Source: Niveibacterium sp. 24ML (GTDB lineage: Bacteria; Pseudomonadota; Gammaproteobacteria; Burkholderiales; Rhodocyclaceae). From it: a stretch of 64,000 nucleotides of DNA. The notes under the pieces are model-generated. The model ran no database searches. It was given only the letters and a program-made list of their open reading frames with translations, and was not told the DNA's origin. Every line of letters starts with the position of its first letter. The stretch's first letter is position 1. Of the stretch, positions 10,397-22,467 are shown piece by piece. The position numbers were made by a program, and so were the translations under genes. The stretch lies in contig NZ_JAPFHA010000007.1 of NCBI RefSeq assembly GCF_026586805.1, positions 1-64,000 on the forward strand. The letters run 5' to 3'.

Positions 10397-11271
10397 AACC
10401 GTTCGGGCGGGTTGTCGTCTGCGGCGTTGGCCTGATCGGCGGCTCGTTTGCGCTGGCGCTCAAAGCCAAAGGACTGGTGCGCGAAGTGGTCGGAATCGGC
10501 CGCACGCGAGCCTCGCTTGAGCGCGCACGCGAACTGGGCGTGATCGACACGATCGCGACTGAATGGCCCGAAGCGCTCGATGGTGCAGAGTTGGTGCTGC
10601 TGGCCATGCCAGTGGGGCAGATGGAAGCCGTGATGACCGCGATGGCGCCGCATCTGGGGCCGGATACCCTTGTGACCGACGCGGGCAGCACCAAGCGCGA
10701 TGTGATCGAAGCGGTCTACACCCACTTCAAGACGCACCTCGAACAGATCGTGCCTGCGCATCCGATCGCCGGCGCAGAGAAAAGCGGGCCGGACGCCGCG
10801 CGCGCCGATCTCTATGCAGGGCGCAAGATCGTGCTGACCCCGCTGTCCGAGAACCGGCCGGAAGCGATCGCCCGCGTGCGCGAAGCCTGGGCGGCGACCG
10901 GTGGCCACTTGCACGACATGACGCCGCAGGAGCACGACCGTGTTTTTGCCGCCGTCAGCCATTTGCCGCATCTGCTGGCCTTTGCACTGGTGCATGAAGT
11001 GTCCGGTCGCGCGAATGCCGAGCAGTTGTTTGGTTTTGCCGCCGGCGGATTCCGGGATTTCACGCGAATCGCCAGCAGCCACCCGGAAATGTGGCGGGAC
11101 ATCTGCGTTGCCAACCGGCATGCACTGCTCGCCGAGCTTGATACTTACCTGACCGAGCTGGCCTGGATCCGCGCGCTGCTCTCGCAGGCTGATGGCGATT
11201 CGCTGCAGAAGCTTTTTGGCGAAGCGCGCGATGCGCGTGAGGCGTGGCTCGCCGGCAAGTTCGACGCCTGA
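10393..11271 (+). CDS. tyrA: Prephenate dehydrogenase
   Basis: A 292-residue NAD(P)-dependent enzyme of tyrosine synthesis. The Rossmann motif GVGLIGGS lies at residues 11-18, and HPIAGAEKSGP is the conserved substrate-region motif. ATG 10393 overlaps the hisC stop as ATGA; the open frame before it lies inside hisC. No C-terminal ACT domain is seen at this length. The distance to aroA is about 157 bases, much longer than other junctions in this operon. Confidence 0.94.
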   Translation: MKPFGRVVVCGVGLIGGSFALALKAKGLVREVVGIGRTRASLERARELGVIDTIATEWPEALDGAELVLLAMPVGQMEAVMTAMAPHLGPDTLVTDAGSTKRDVIEAVYTHFKTHLEQIVPAHPIAGAEKSGPDAARADLYAGRKIVLTPLSENRPEAIARVREAWAATGGHLHDMTPQEHDRVFAAVSHLPHLLAFALVHEVSGRANAEQLFGFAAGGFRDFTRIASSHPEMWRDICVANRHALLAELDTYLTELAWIRALLSQADGDSLQKLFGEARDAREAWLAGKFDA

Positions 11272-11289
11272 GAAATCATGACGCTTTCT

Positions 11290-11400
11290 ACTGCGCAACC
11301 CGATGCAGTGGCTGCGATGCTCGCCGTACCGGATGTACGGCTGCGCTTCTCGCCCCAGCCTCGGGCTGCTCGCGACGAAAGCCTCACGATTTCTCCCGCT
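11290..11400. repeat. Hairpin-bearing spacer between tyrA and aroA, possible dispersed repeat
   Basis: The spacer holds the perfect inverted repeat GCCGTAC-5-GTACGGC (11323-11341) and a smaller one, AGCC-3-GGCT (11357-11367). A 43-codon frame from ATG 11278 crosses it but resembles no protein. Its composition is like the short non-coding repeats scattered through some betaproteobacterial genomes; a second copy was not found in this window. Confidence 0.4.
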
Positions 11401-11428
11401 TGCAGTTAGACCCAATTTGGATTTCTCC

Positions 11429-12730
11429 ATGGAATACCTAGATCTGGCGCCGGCTTCCGGCGCCGCCGGAACTATCCGTCTGCCGGGCTCGAAGAGCATC
11501 TCCAATCGCACTTTGCTGCTCGCGGCGCTGGCGGAAGGGCGCACCGAGATTCGCGACTTGCTCGCCTCGGACGACACCGAGCGCATGCTGGAGGCGCTGG
11601 CGGCGCTGGGCTTGCCGCCGCAGTCCTTGGGTGATCTGAACTGGGCGCTGCAGGGCGGCGCCGGGCAGTTCCCCAACGCGAGTGCTGATCTGTTTCTGGG
11701 CAATGCCGGCACCGCGTTCCGCCCGCTGACTGCGGCGCTGGCGCTGGCCGGTGGCCACTACAAACTCTCCGGCGTGCCGCGGATGCATGAGCGCCCGATC
11801 GGCGATCTGGTCGATGGCCTGCGGCAGTTGGGCGCCGACATCACCTATCTGAGTCACGACGGCTATCCGCCGCTTCAGATCCAGCCAGCGACGATCCAGG
11901 CCGGCGGTGTGGTGCGCGTGCGTGGCGATGTGTCGAGCCAGTTCCTGACCGCGCTGCTGATGGCGCTGCCGCTCTTTTGCAAGCGCGCCGGGCAGGCGAC
12001 GACGATCGAGGTGGTGGGCGAGTTGATCTCCAAGCCCTACATCGAAATCACGCTGAACTTGATGGCGCGTTTTGGTGTGGTGGTTGAGCGCGAGGGGTGG
12101 CAGCGTTTCACCGTGCCGGCTGCGAGCTACCGCAGCCCGGGGGTGATCCATGTTGAGGGCGATGCGTCGTCGGCGTCGTACTTCCTCGCTGCTGGCGCAA
12201 TTGGCGGCGGCCCGGTGCGGGTTGAAGGGGTCGGCCGCGCGAGCATCCAGGGCGATGTCGCGTTTGCCGAAGCCCTTGAAGCGATTGGCGCCCGGATCAC
12301 GATGGGTGACAACTGGATCGAAGCTGCCGCGCCTGCCAGTGGCAAGCTGCGTGCGTTCGACCGCGACTTCAACCACATCCCGGACGCGGCGATGACGCTC
12401 GCGGTGGCGGCCCTGTTTGCCGACGGCCCCTGCCGCCTGACCAACATCGCGAGCTGGCGCGTCAAGGAAACCGACCGCATCGCCGCGATGGCGACCGAGC
12501 TGCGCAAAGTGGGCGCGACGGTGGAAGAGGGGCCGGACTGGCTGCGCGTGACGGCGCCGGCCGAGCTCACCGTGAATGCCGCGATCGACACCTATGATGA
12601 TCATCGTATGGCGATGTGCTTCTCGCTGGTGAGCCTTGGTGGCGTACCAGTGCGCATCAACGACCCGAAGTGCACCGCCAAGACTTTCCCCGATTACTTC
12701 GACGCCTTCGCGTCGGTCTGCAGGAGATAA
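11429..12730 (+). CDS. aroA: 3-phosphoshikimate 1-carboxyvinyltransferase (EPSP synthase)
   Basis: A 433-residue enzyme joining shikimate 3-phosphate and phosphoenolpyruvate on the way to chorismate. [17 protein letters not shown] near the N-terminus, [11 protein letters not shown] and RVKETDRI are the diagnostic motifs of class I enzymes. Start ATG 11429 gives the normal N-terminus; the longer frame reads into the tyrA-aroA spacer. In most relatives cmk follows directly, whereas here argS and a small HhH gene come first. Confidence 0.96.
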   Translation: MEYLDLAPASGAAGTIRLPGSKSISNRTLLLAALAEGRTEIRDLLASDDTERMLEALAALGLPPQSLGDLNWALQGGAGQFPNASADLFLGNAGTAFRPLTAALALAGGHYKLSGVPRMHERPIGDLVDGLRQLGADITYLSHDGYPPLQIQPATIQAGGVVRVRGDVSSQFLTALLMALPLFCKRAGQATTIEVVGELISKPYIEITLNLMARFGVVVEREGWQRFTVPAASYRSPGVIHVEGDASSASYFLAAGAIGGGPVRVEGVGRASIQGDVAFAEALEAIGARITMGDNWIEAAAPASGKLRAFDRDFNHIPDAAMTLAVAALFADGPCRLTNIASWRVKETDRIAAMATELRKVGATVEEGPDWLRVTAPAELTVNAAIDTYDDHRMAMCFSLVSLGGVPVRINDPKCTAKTFPDYFDAFASVCRR

Positions 12731-14506
<1,776 letters not shown>

Positions 14507-14794
14507 ATGCGTCGCGCGCCGGTCGCGCTGCCGAAGGATGTTGCGGCCGAACTGCTGCGCATCCCCGGTATCGGGCCGGCGATGGCGGGCGACCTGTACG
14601 CGCTCGGCGTTCGGCGCCTCGCCGATCTCGCCGAGGCAGATCCGCAGGCGCTTTACGACCGCCTGTGCAAGCTCTCAGGCGTGCGACAAGACCCCTGCGT
14701 GCTCTACACCTTCCGTTGTGCCGTGTATTTCGCGCGCCATACGGATCACGACCCCGAGCTGCTCAAGTGGTGGAACTGGAAGGACCGCACATGA
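14507..14794 (+). CDS. Small helix-hairpin-helix protein (Cdd1-like)
   Basis: A 95-residue protein resembling the Cdd1 'pathogenicity locus' family. The N-terminal half carries a helix-hairpin-helix motif, [19 protein letters not shown], typical of non-specific DNA binding. The C-terminal half is rich in Trp, Tyr and Cys ([23 protein letters not shown]). Its ATG directly follows the argS stop and its TGA overlaps the cmk ATG, so it is translated as part of the operon. Function is not known; a nucleic-acid-binding role is inferred only from the fold. Confidence 0.8.
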   Translation: MRRAPVALPKDVAAELLRIPGIGPAMAGDLYALGVRRLADLAEADPQALYDRLCKLSGVRQDPCVLYTFRCAVYFARHTDHDPELLKWWNWKDRT

Positions 14795-15453
14795 ACATCC
14801 CCGTCATCGCAATCGACGGCCCCACCGCCTCCGGCAAGGGTTCGGTCGCAGCCCGGGTTGCCCGCGCTTTGGGCTGGCACTACCTCGATTCGGGCGCGAT
14901 CTATCGCGTTCTTGCGCTCGCCGGGTTGCAGCGCGGCATCGCGCTCGATGACGAAACGGCGCTCGCAGCACTGGCGCCGCAACTCGACGTGCAATTCGTG
15001 GGCGACACCATCCTGATCGACGGCGTCGATAGCAGCCTGGATGTGCGACGCGAAACCACCGGCAACGCGGCATCGAAGATCGCCGTCTTGCCCGGCGTGC
15101 GCACGGCGCTGATGGCGCGGCTGCGCGCCTTCCGCCAAGCCCCCGGTCTGGTTGGCGATGGCCGCGATATGGGGTCGGTTGTGTTTCCGGATGCGCCCTT
15201 GAAGATTTTCCTCACGGCGAGTCCCGAAGCGCGTGCTGAGCGCCGCTATAAGCAGTTGATTGAAAAGGGATTGGCTGCTAACCTAGAGAGTCTTGTGCAG
15301 GAGTTGCGCGAGCGTGACGCACGCGATGCCAGTCGCCCGGTTGCGCCGCTGAAGCCCTGTGAAGACGCCATCCTGCTGGACACCACGCCGCTTTCGATTG
15401 ATGAAGCGGTCGCTTTCGTTCTGCAGCAAGCCCAGACGCACCAGCTTTGCTAA
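14791..15453 (+). CDS. cmk: Cytidylate kinase
   Basis: A 220-residue nucleoside monophosphate kinase phosphorylating CMP and dCMP. The P-loop GPTASGKGS lies near the N-terminus, followed by YLDSGAIYR and [12 protein letters not shown], typical of Cmk. ATG 14791 overlaps the preceding stop as ATGA; the longer frame lies in the HhH gene. The cmk-rpsA pairing is widespread in proteobacteria. Confidence 0.95.
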   Translation: MNIPVIAIDGPTASGKGSVAARVARALGWHYLDSGAIYRVLALAGLQRGIALDDETALAALAPQLDVQFVGDTILIDGVDSSLDVRRETTGNAASKIAVLPGVRTALMARLRAFRQAPGLVGDGRDMGSVVFPDAPLKIFLTASPEARAERRYKQLIEKGLAANLESLVQELRERDARDASRPVAPLKPCEDAILLDTTPLSIDEAVAFVLQQAQTHQLC

Positions 15454-15479
15454 CGCCCTGAGCCCCGATGGACACGGCT

Positions 15480-15526
15480 CCGGCCGCTGCGTTTTTCGCT
15501 GCGGACCGGGTTTGTTTTTTCTTTTT
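15480..15526 (+). promoter_or_regulatory. Hairpin and U-rich tract ahead of rpsA
   Basis: A GC-rich hairpin (CCGGCCGCTGCG and CGCTGCGGACCGG around a TTTTT loop, with one bulge and one mismatch) is followed by a long T-rich run. It looks like an intrinsic terminator or attenuator in the 108-bp cmk-rpsA gap. The U-rich tract could also be bound by S1 itself, a known mode of rpsA autoregulation; which applies cannot be seen. Confidence 0.5.
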
Positions 15527-15561
15527 CCCGCCATCGCAAGATGGCAACAGGTCATTCTTCC

Positions 15562-17265
15562 ATGTCTACTTCTATTCCCGCTCCCGATAGCTTCGAGGCC
15601 CTCTTTGAAGAGAGCCTTAGCCGCCAGGAAATGCGTGCCGGTGAAGTCATCACCGCTGAGGTCGTTCGCGTCGATCACAACTTCGTGGTCGTTAACGCCA
15701 ACCTGAAGTCCGAGAGCTACATTCCGCTCGACGAGTTCCGCAATGATCGTGGTGAGCTCGAAGTTGCCGCGGGCGACTACGTCCAGGTCGCCATCGAAGC
15801 CCTCGAAGATGGTTTCGGTGAATCCCGTCTGTCGCGTGACAAGGCCAAGCGCATCGCCGCCTGGAACCACCTTGAGGCTGCACTGAACGACGGTGATCTG
15901 GTCAAGGGCGTCGTGACTGGCAAGGTCAAGGGCGGTCTGACCGTCATGACCAATGGCATCCGTGCATTCCTGCCGGGTTCACTGGTCGATATGCGTCCGG
16001 TGAAGGACACGACCCCGTTCGAAGGCAAGGAATTCGAATTCAAGGTCATCAAGCTCGACCGCAAGCGCAACAACGTTGTGGTGTCGCGTCGCGCTGTGCT
16101 CGAAGCTTCGATGGGTGAAGAGCGCGAGAAGCTGCTGTCCTCGCTGCAGGAAGGTACCGTCGTCAAGGGTATCGTCAAGAACATCACCGACTACGGTGCG
16201 TTCGTTGACCTCGGTGGCATCGACGGCCTGCTGCACATCACCGATCTGGCTTGGCGCCGCGTTCGTCACCCGACGGAAGTCGTGCAGGTCGGTGACGAAG
16301 TCACCGCGAAGGTCCTTAAGTTCGACGCCGAGAAGAACCGCGTCTCGCTGGGCCTCAAGCAGCTGGGCGAAGATCCGTGGGTGGGCATCGCTCGCCGTTA
16401 CCCGTCGGGCACCCGCCTGTTCGGCAAGGTTACCAACATCACCGACTACGGCGCGTTCGTTGAAGTCGAGCAGGGTATCGAGGGTCTGGTCCACGTGTCC
16501 GAAATGGACTGGACCAACAAGAACATTCACCCGACCAAGGTTGTCCAGCTGGGCGACGAAGTCGAAGTGATGATCCTCGAAATCGACGAAGACCGTCGTC
16601 GCATCTCGCTGGGCATGAAGCAGTGCAAGGCCAACCCGTGGGATGACTTCGCTCAGACCTTCAAGAAGGGCGATCGCGTCAAGGGCGCCATCAAGTCGAT
16701 TACCGACTTCGGCGTGTTCATTGGCCTGACCGGCGCAATCGACGGCCTGGTTCACCTGTCCGACCTGTCGTGGTCGCTGACGGGCGAAGAGGCGATTCGC
16801 AACTTCAAGAAGGGTGACGAAGTCGAGGCCATCGTGCTGTCGATCGATGTCGAGAAGGAGCGCATCTCGCTGGGTATCAAGCAGCTCGATGGCGACCCGT
16901 TCACCACCTTCATCGCTACGCACGACAAGAATTCCATTGTCAATGGCACGGTGAAGTCGGTTGATGCGCGCGGTGCAGTGATCGCGATGAACGACGACGT
17001 CGAAGGCTATCTGCGTGCTTCGGAGTTCTCGCGTGATCGCGTTGAGGATCTGTCGCAATTGCTGAAGGTTGGTGAAGTGGTTGAGACCATGATCATCAAC
17101 GTCGATCGCAAGACCCGTTCGATCAACCTGTCCGTGAAGGCCAAGGATCAGGCTGAGCAGAACGAAGTCATGCAGAAGTTCTCGGCAAATGACACTTCCG
17201 CTGCCAGCGGCACCACCAACCTTGGTGCGTTGCTGAAGGCCAAGCTCAACAACCCGCAGCAGTAA
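15562..17265 (+). CDS. rpsA: 30S ribosomal protein S1
   Basis: A 567-residue ribosomal protein binding mRNA and aiding initiation on weak Shine-Dalgarno sites. It contains six S1-type RNA-binding repeats; repeats of the form [19 protein letters not shown] and [10 protein letters not shown] recur along the protein. Family N-termini support ATG 15562 ([11 protein letters not shown]) rather than the ATG 21 bases earlier. No Shine-Dalgarno sequence is evident before the start, as is common for rpsA. ihfB follows after 12 bases. Confidence 0.97.
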   Translation: MSTSIPAPDSFEALFEESLSRQEMRAGEVITAEVVRVDHNFVVVNANLKSESYIPLDEFRNDRGELEVAAGDYVQVAIEALEDGFGESRLSRDKAKRIAAWNHLEAALNDGDLVKGVVTGKVKGGLTVMTNGIRAFLPGSLVDMRPVKDTTPFEGKEFEFKVIKLDRKRNNVVVSRRAVLEASMGEEREKLLSSLQEGTVVKGIVKNITDYGAFVDLGGIDGLLHITDLAWRRVRHPTEVVQVGDEVTAKVLKFDAEKNRVSLGLKQLGEDPWVGIARRYPSGTRLFGKVTNITDYGAFVEVEQGIEGLVHVSEMDWTNKNIHPTKVVQLGDEVEVMILEIDEDRRRISLGMKQCKANPWDDFAQTFKKGDRVKGAIKSITDFGVFIGLTGAIDGLVHLSDLSWSLTGEEAIRNFKKGDEVEAIVLSIDVEKERISLGIKQLDGDPFTTFIATHDKNSIVNGTVKSVDARGAVIAMNDDVEGYLRASEFSRDRVEDLSQLLKVGEVVETMIINVDRKTRSINLSVKAKDQAEQNEVMQKFSANDTSAASGTTNLGALLKAKLNNPQQ

Positions 17266-17277
17266 GCCTTGTTAGTC

Positions 17278-17559
17278 ATGACGAAGTCGGAGTTGATTGC
17301 CAGGCTGGCGGAGCGTTTTCCGCAGCTTGGCGTGAAGGATGCCGACTACGCCGTGAAAGTGATTCTCGATGCGATGACGCTTGCTTTGTCGCGCGCCGAT
17401 CGCATCGAGATCCGGGGTTTCGGCAGTTTTGCATTGAATTACCGTCCGCCACGGATGGGGCGCAATCCCAAGTCCGGTGAGAAGGTTGAAGTGCCGCAGA
17501 AGTACGTGCCGCACTTCAAGGCAGGCAAAGAGCTGCGTGAGCGTGTGGACGCCCAGTAG
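17278..17559 (+). CDS. ihfB: Integration host factor subunit beta
   Basis: A 93-residue DNA-bending protein of the HU/IHF family. [15 protein letters not shown] at the N-terminus, [10 protein letters not shown] and the intercalating-proline arm region [15 protein letters not shown] are all typical of IhfB. The TTG three codons upstream is a less likely start. rpsA-ihfB is a conserved pair. The alpha subunit lies elsewhere in this window, after pheT. Confidence 0.96.
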   Translation: MTKSELIARLAERFPQLGVKDADYAVKVILDAMTLALSRADRIEIRGFGSFALNYRPPRMGRNPKSGEKVEVPQKYVPHFKAGKELRERVDAQ

Positions 17560-17591
17560 GCGATGGCGGACGAGTATTGAGTTGTTCCAAG

Positions 17592-17617
17592 AAGGCGGCG
17601 TGAGCCGCCTTCTGCTT
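17592..17617 (+). terminator. Terminator after ihfB
   Basis: An 8-bp stem AAGGCGGC/GCCGCCTT closes a GTGA tetraloop, followed by CTGCTTTTTT. It ends the gyrA-to-ihfB supra-operon. Confidence 0.8.
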
Positions 17618-17655
17618 TTTTGGCGGCTGACGCGTGTTTGCGGGATAATTGCAGG

Positions 17656-17964
17656 ATGCGCTTACTGCTCTGGCTCCTGCGTGCCTTGGTGTTCTTCCTC
17701 CTTCTTGGCTTCGCGCTCAAGAATGATGCGATCGTCACGCTACGCTTCTTCTTTGAATCCGAATGGCGTTTGCCGCTGATCGCGGTAATCCTGTTTGCTT
17801 TTGTTGCCGGCGTTTTGCTCGGTATCACCGCTGCTGTGCTGACTCTACGCAATCAAAGGCGCGAAATACGGCGCTTGCGTGAAAACATGTCCGGCGTTGC
17901 AGCGTCCGTGTCGTCTATCTCCGTGCGGGACGCTCCGCCGGCCGATTACCCGAAGTCAGCCTGA
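17656..17964 (+). CDS. lapA: LapA-domain inner-membrane protein
   Basis: A 102-residue protein with two hydrophobic segments (about residues 3-20 and 37-60) separated by NDAIVTLRFFFE, the LapA (DUF1049) pattern. A charged cytoplasmic tail follows (LRNQRREIRRLREN). It is the partner of LapB in adjusting LPS synthesis through LpxC proteolysis in enterobacteria. Start ATG 17656 places the first membrane segment at the N-terminus. A GATAAT lies a few bases before it. The gap to lapB is four bases. Confidence 0.88.
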   Translation: MRLLLWLLRALVFFLLLGFALKNDAIVTLRFFFESEWRLPLIAVILFAFVAGVLLGITAAVLTLRNQRREIRRLRENMSGVAASVSSISVRDAPPADYPKSA

Positions 17965-17968
17965 ATCC

Positions 17969-19144
17969 ATGGAATTTGAACTCTGGTGGTTACTCGCCTT
18001 TCCGATCTTCTTCGCCTTGGGCTGGGTCGCGGCGCGAGTCGATATCAAGCATCTGGTGAAGGAGTCGCGCGCGCTTCCGCGGTCGTATCTGACTGGATTG
18101 AATTTTCTTTTGAATGAGCAGCCTGACAAGGCAATCGACTCATTTCTTGAGGCGGTCAAGGTTGATCCGCAAACAGTCGAACTGCACTTCGCGCTCGGGA
18201 GCCTGTTTCGCCGACGCGGCGAACTCGATCGTGCGATCCGGATGCATCAGACCTTGGTGGATCGTGACGATCTGACGTCCGAGCAGCGCGCGACTGCCCT
18301 CTCTGAATTGGGTCAGGACTTTCTCAAAGCGGGTTTGCTTGATCGCGCAGAGGCTGTGTTTGTGAAGCTCCGCGATACCGGGATGCGCGAGTTTGCACTC
18401 AAGCAACTCCTTGAAATCTATCAGCAGGAGAAAGACTGGGCCAAGGCGATCGAAGTTGCGCGAGCCTTGCCTAACGCCGACTCTGCGCTGATGCTCAAGG
18501 AGATCTCCAATTTCCATTGTGAGTTGGGCGCGAACGAGTTGGCGCGCGGTCAACTTGAAGCCGCGGCCACCCAGTTGCAACGTGCCCTCGACGTCAATCG
18601 GCAGTCGGTCAGAGCGAACATGCTGCTGGGTGATGTACGCCTCGCACGTGGCGATGTGGCTGGTGCGGTGGAGGCTTGGCAGCGGGTCGAGCAACAGAAT
18701 CCGGTCTATCTTGCCTTGGTCGCAGAGCGGATCATGGATGGTTTCAGCCGCCTTGATCGTCAGAAGGACGGAATGCAGCTTCTGCATTCTTACCTTGAGC
18801 GCTATCCCTCGCTGGATCTGCTTGACGCGGTTTTCCAGTGGGAGCTTGAGCGTGATGGCCCCGACGCCGCCTACAAATTGGTCCGTGAGGAGTTGCGACG
18901 CAACCCCACGATTCTCGGCTTGGACAAGCTCCTTGAAGCCGCATTGCTCAATGCTGCGCCTGAGCAAAGGCAGGATATCGAGTTGGTGAAGGGCTTGATT
19001 CATGGGCATACGCGCCGTGTGGCGCGCTATTGCTGCGATGCCTGCGGCTTTAAGGCGCGACAGTTCTATTGGCGTTGCCCGGCCTGTGGTGGCTGGGAGA
19101 CCTACCCGCCGCGTCGAAGTGAAGAGTTTGACTTGACGCCCTGA
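17969..19144 (+). CDS. lapB: Lipopolysaccharide assembly protein B
   Basis: A 391-residue membrane-anchored tetratricopeptide protein (formerly YciM). The N-terminal anchor is WWLLAFPIFFALGWVAARVD; TPR units follow from about residue 35 to 330. The C-terminus is a rubredoxin-like metal-binding module with CDACG and CPACGGW. In E. coli LapB links FtsH to LpxC and so sets LPS levels. All parts needed for that are present. It forms a pair with lapA and precedes three LPS-sugar genes. Confidence 0.94.
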   Translation: MEFELWWLLAFPIFFALGWVAARVDIKHLVKESRALPRSYLTGLNFLLNEQPDKAIDSFLEAVKVDPQTVELHFALGSLFRRRGELDRAIRMHQTLVDRDDLTSEQRATALSELGQDFLKAGLLDRAEAVFVKLRDTGMREFALKQLLEIYQQEKDWAKAIEVARALPNADSALMLKEISNFHCELGANELARGQLEAAATQLQRALDVNRQSVRANMLLGDVRLARGDVAGAVEAWQRVEQQNPVYLALVAERIMDGFSRLDRQKDGMQLLHSYLERYPSLDLLDAVFQWELERDGPDAAYKLVREELRRNPTILGLDKLLEAALLNAAPEQRQDIELVKGLIHGHTRRVARYCCDACGFKARQFYWRCPACGGWETYPPRRSEEFDLTP

Positions 19145-19174
19145 TTTGGCGTCGATCTGAGTGGAGTCAGCAAG

Positions 19175-20497
19175 GTGAAAGTGACTGTTGTAGGTACTGG
19201 CTACGTGGGGTTGGTGTCGGGCGCGTGCCTGGCCGAGATGGGCAATGACGTGCTTTGTCTGGACGTCGACCCGAACAAGATCCGCATTCTCAAGGAGGGC
19301 GGCATCCCGATTCACGAACCCGGCCTTGACAAGGTTGTTGAGCGCAATGTGGCTGCTGGCCGCCTTCACTTCACCACCGACGTGGAAGAGGCGGTCCGTT
19401 TCGGCACGATTCAATTCATCGCGGTCGGCACGCCGCCGGATGAAGACGGTTCAGCGGATTTGCAGTATGTGCTGGCCGCGGCACGCAACATCGGCCGCCT
19501 GATGACCGACTACAAGGTGATCGTAGACAAGAGCACGGTGCCCGTGGGTACCGCAGACAAGGTTCGCGCTGCGGTTGCCGATGAGCTATCCAAGCGCGGC
19601 GTTGAGGTCGGGTACTCTGTGGTCTCCAACCCCGAGTTCCTCAAGGAAGGCGCTGCGGTCGAAGACTTCATGAAGCCTGATCGCATCGTTGTGGGTGCTG
19701 ACGACGAGCAGGCGGTGTACTTGATGCGGGCGCTCTATGCGCCGTTTCAACGCAATCACGACAAGCTGGTGGTCATGGATGTCCGTTCTGCGGAGCTTAC
19801 GAAGTACGCCGCAAATGCAATGCTGGCAACGCGCATCTCGTTCATGAACGAGCTTGCGTTGCTTGCCGAGAAGCTGGGCGCCGATATCGAGTTGGTGCGC
19901 CAGGGCATTGGCTCCGATCCGCGCATTGGGTATCACTTCTTGTATGCCGGATGCGGTTACGGCGGCTCGTGCTTCCCCAAGGACGTCAAGGCCTTGATCA
20001 AGACGGCCTCGGATGCGGGCAAAGATCTCAAGGTGCTCAAGGCCGTCGAGGATGCGAACGACGCGCAGAAGCTGGTGCTGGTCGAGAAGATCGTCAAGCG
20101 CTTTGGCGCGGACCTATCAGGAATGCGCTTTGCCTTGTGGGGGCTGGCTTTCAAGCCGAACACCGACGACATGCGTGAGGCCACCAGCCGCGTGGTTGCG
20201 GCCGAGTTGTTCAAGCGTGGCGCGACGGTCACCGCGTACGACCCGGTTGCGATGGATGAGGCAAAGCGAATCTTTGGTGACGAGCCTCGTCTGAGCTTTG
20301 CGAAGAATCCGATGGATGCGCTTGAGGGGGCTGATGCCTTGGTGATCGTCACCGAGTGGAAGGAGTTTCGCAGCCCCGATTTCGATCGCATCAAAGGCGT
20401 GCTCAAGAGCCCTGTCGTGATCGACGGCCGCAATCTGTACGATCCCAAGCTCCCCCGTAGCTTTGGCCTTGAATACCTTCCCATCGGACGCCCGTAA
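19175..20497 (+). CDS. ugd: UDP-glucose 6-dehydrogenase
   Basis: A 440-residue NAD-dependent enzyme making UDP-glucuronate for LPS or capsule. The Rossmann motif [17 protein letters not shown] is at the N-terminus, and the catalytic cysteine lies in [18 protein letters not shown]-type substrate residues appear as [12 protein letters not shown]. The start is GTG 19175 with GGAG upstream. Its stop shares one base with the rfaE1 ATG (TAATG). Confidence 0.95.
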   Translation: MKVTVVGTGYVGLVSGACLAEMGNDVLCLDVDPNKIRILKEGGIPIHEPGLDKVVERNVAAGRLHFTTDVEEAVRFGTIQFIAVGTPPDEDGSADLQYVLAAARNIGRLMTDYKVIVDKSTVPVGTADKVRAAVADELSKRGVEVGYSVVSNPEFLKEGAAVEDFMKPDRIVVGADDEQAVYLMRALYAPFQRNHDKLVVMDVRSAELTKYAANAMLATRISFMNELALLAEKLGADIELVRQGIGSDPRIGYHFLYAGCGYGGSCFPKDVKALIKTASDAGKDLKVLKAVEDANDAQKLVLVEKIVKRFGADLSGMRFALWGLAFKPNTDDMREATSRVVAAELFKRGATVTAYDPVAMDEAKRIFGDEPRLSFAKNPMDALEGADALVIVTEWKEFRSPDFDRIKGVLKSPVVIDGRNLYDPKLPRSFGLEYLPIGRP

Positions 20498-21438
20498 TGC
20501 GCAATCTGCCGCCGCTTCCGCATACTGCTGCCGCTCGAGTGCTCGTCGTCGGCGATGTGATGCTTGATCGCTACTGGTTTGGCGATGTGAACCGGATCTC
20601 GCCGGAGGCGCCCGTCCCGGTTGTGAAGGTTGAGCGGAGTGAAGAGCGCCCCGGGGGTGCTGCCAACGTTGCACGCAATGCGGCAGCGTTGGCGGCGCGT
20701 ACCGTACTGTTGTCGGTGGTTGGCGCGGACGAACCCGCCGCAGCGCTTGGTCGTCTGCTTGAATCGGATGGGGTTACCGCCTGCTTGCAGACCGACCCGG
20801 ATCTGGCAACCACCGTCAAGCTGCGGGTCATTGGCCGTCAGCAACAGTTGCTGCGCATCGACTTTGAAACCTGGCCGAATCATGAGTCGCTGCAAGCGAC
20901 CTTGACCGAGTTCCGGTCGCGCTTGCCTGAGTGCGATGTCGTTGTACTGTCGGACTATGGCAAAGGTGGGCTCACCCATGTTGCCGAAATGATCGGGCTG
21001 GCGCGCGCTGCGGGTAAGCCGGTTCTGGTTGATCCCAAGGGCGACGACTATTCGCGTTACCAGGGCGCGACCTTGCTGACGCCAAACCGCTCGGAGCTCC
21101 GCCAGGTGGTTGGCAAATGGAAGGACGATGCAGACCTTGCTGCGCGTGCCCAGAAGTTGCGCGAGGCCTTGTCCCTCGACGCCCTGCTGGTGACCCGATC
21201 GGAAGAGGGCATGACGCTGTTCCGTGCAGACGGCGTCGTTCATGAAGGGACCCGTGCGCGCGAGGTGTATGACGTATCAGGCGCTGGCGATACGGTGATC
21301 GCAACGCTTGCTGTCATGCTGGCTGCCGGCGCGTCCATGGTCGATGCCATGCGTTGGGCCAATCATGCCGCGGGCATTGTGGTGGGCAAGCTTGGCACGG
21401 CTACCGTGACCCTCGACGAAATCAAGATTCCAGACTGA
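20497..21438 (+). CDS. rfaE1: D-glycero-beta-D-manno-heptose-7-phosphate kinase
   Basis: A 313-residue PfkB-family sugar kinase for the first phosphorylation in ADP-heptose synthesis. [15 protein letters not shown] and the C-terminal catalytic motif [11 protein letters not shown] are present, with [11 protein letters not shown] between. It lacks the nucleotidyltransferase domain fused to it in enterobacterial HldE, the split arrangement usual in betaproteobacteria. The partner RfaE2 is not in this window. It lies directly before hldD. Confidence 0.94.
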   Translation: MRNLPPLPHTAAARVLVVGDVMLDRYWFGDVNRISPEAPVPVVKVERSEERPGGAANVARNAAALAARTVLLSVVGADEPAAALGRLLESDGVTACLQTDPDLATTVKLRVIGRQQQLLRIDFETWPNHESLQATLTEFRSRLPECDVVVLSDYGKGGLTHVAEMIGLARAAGKPVLVDPKGDDYSRYQGATLLTPNRSELRQVVGKWKDDADLAARAQKLREALSLDALLVTRSEEGMTLFRADGVVHEGTRAREVYDVSGAGDTVIATLAVMLAAGASMVDAMRWANHAAGIVVGKLGTATVTLDEIKIPD

Positions 21439-21448
21439 GGAGGCGCAA

Positions 21449-22456
21449 ATGTCGCGCTATTACATCGTGACCGGCGCCGCCGGGTTCATCGGATCGAACA
21501 TCGTTGCTGGCTTGAACGCCAAAGGCATCGACAACATCATTGCCGTCGACAACCTGTCGAAGGGGGACAAATTCAAGAATCTGGTGGGCTGTGAAATCGC
21601 CGATTACCTCGACAAGAAAGTCTTCCTCGAAATGATCGAGGGTGGCGAACTTGACGGTTCGGTCGAGGCAATTCTTCATCAAGGCGCGTGCTCCGACACC
21701 ATGGAGCAGGACGGTCAGTACATGATGGAGAACAACTACCGCTACTCACTTGAGTTGCTGCGTTTTTGTCTGGAACAGGAGGCGCAGTTTCTCTACGCCT
21801 CGTCGGCGTCGGTGTACGGTGGTGGATCGGTTTTCAAGGAGGATCGTCAGCACGAAGCGCCCTTGAACGTCTACGCCTACTCCAAATACCTCTTTGATCA
21901 GGTTGTGCGCCGGGCGCTCGGAGAGGGGGGCTCGCAGATTGCCGGCTTCCGCTACTTCAACGTCTATGGTCCGAATGAGCAGCACAAAGGGCGAATGGCT
22001 TCTGTTGCCTACCATTTCTTCAACCAGTACCGCGATAACGGGAAGGTTCGGTTGTTCGAAGGCCAGGACGGGTATGGCAATGGCGAGCAGCGTCGCGACT
22101 TTGTCTTTGTGGAAGATGTCGTGAACGTGAACTTGTACTTCCTCGATAGTCCCGCCCTTTCCGGGATTTTCAATCTTGGCACCGGCCGCGCGCAGAGCTT
22201 CAACGATGTTGCGGTGGCAACCGTGAATGCCTGCCGTGAGGCTAAAGGCGAGCAGGCGCTTTCTCTTGCGCAACTGCAGGCGCAAGGATTGATCGAGTAC
22301 ATTCCTTTCCCGGATGCGCTCAAGGGCAAGTATCAAAGCTTCACCCAGGCAGACATGGGCCTGCTACGCGAGGCTGGGTACACCCAGGCCTTCCACGATG
22401 TGGCGCAAGGCGTGGGCAAGTACGTCAAGGTCTTGCAGCAGCGTGCTGGTCAATAG
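21449..22456 (+). CDS. hldD: ADP-L-glycero-D-manno-heptose-6-epimerase
   Basis: A 335-residue short-chain dehydrogenase-type epimerase completing ADP-L-glycero-D-manno-heptose for the LPS inner core. The nucleotide-binding motif [11 protein letters not shown] begins at residue 7, and the YAYSKYLFD motif carries the Tyr-Lys pair. GGAGG lies five bases before ATG. Gene order ugd-rfaE1-hldD-cysM fits an LPS precursor cluster. Confidence 0.95.
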   Translation: MSRYYIVTGAAGFIGSNIVAGLNAKGIDNIIAVDNLSKGDKFKNLVGCEIADYLDKKVFLEMIEGGELDGSVEAILHQGACSDTMEQDGQYMMENNYRYSLELLRFCLEQEAQFLYASSASVYGGGSVFKEDRQHEAPLNVYAYSKYLFDQVVRRALGEGGSQIAGFRYFNVYGPNEQHKGRMASVAYHFFNQYRDNGKVRLFEGQDGYGNGEQRRDFVFVEDVVNVNLYFLDSPALSGIFNLGTGRAQSFNDVAVATVNACREAKGEQALSLAQLQAQGLIEYIPFPDALKGKYQSFTQADMGLLREAGYTQAFHDVAQGVGKYVKVLQQRAGQ

Positions 22457-22467
22457 GTAGAGCCCGA

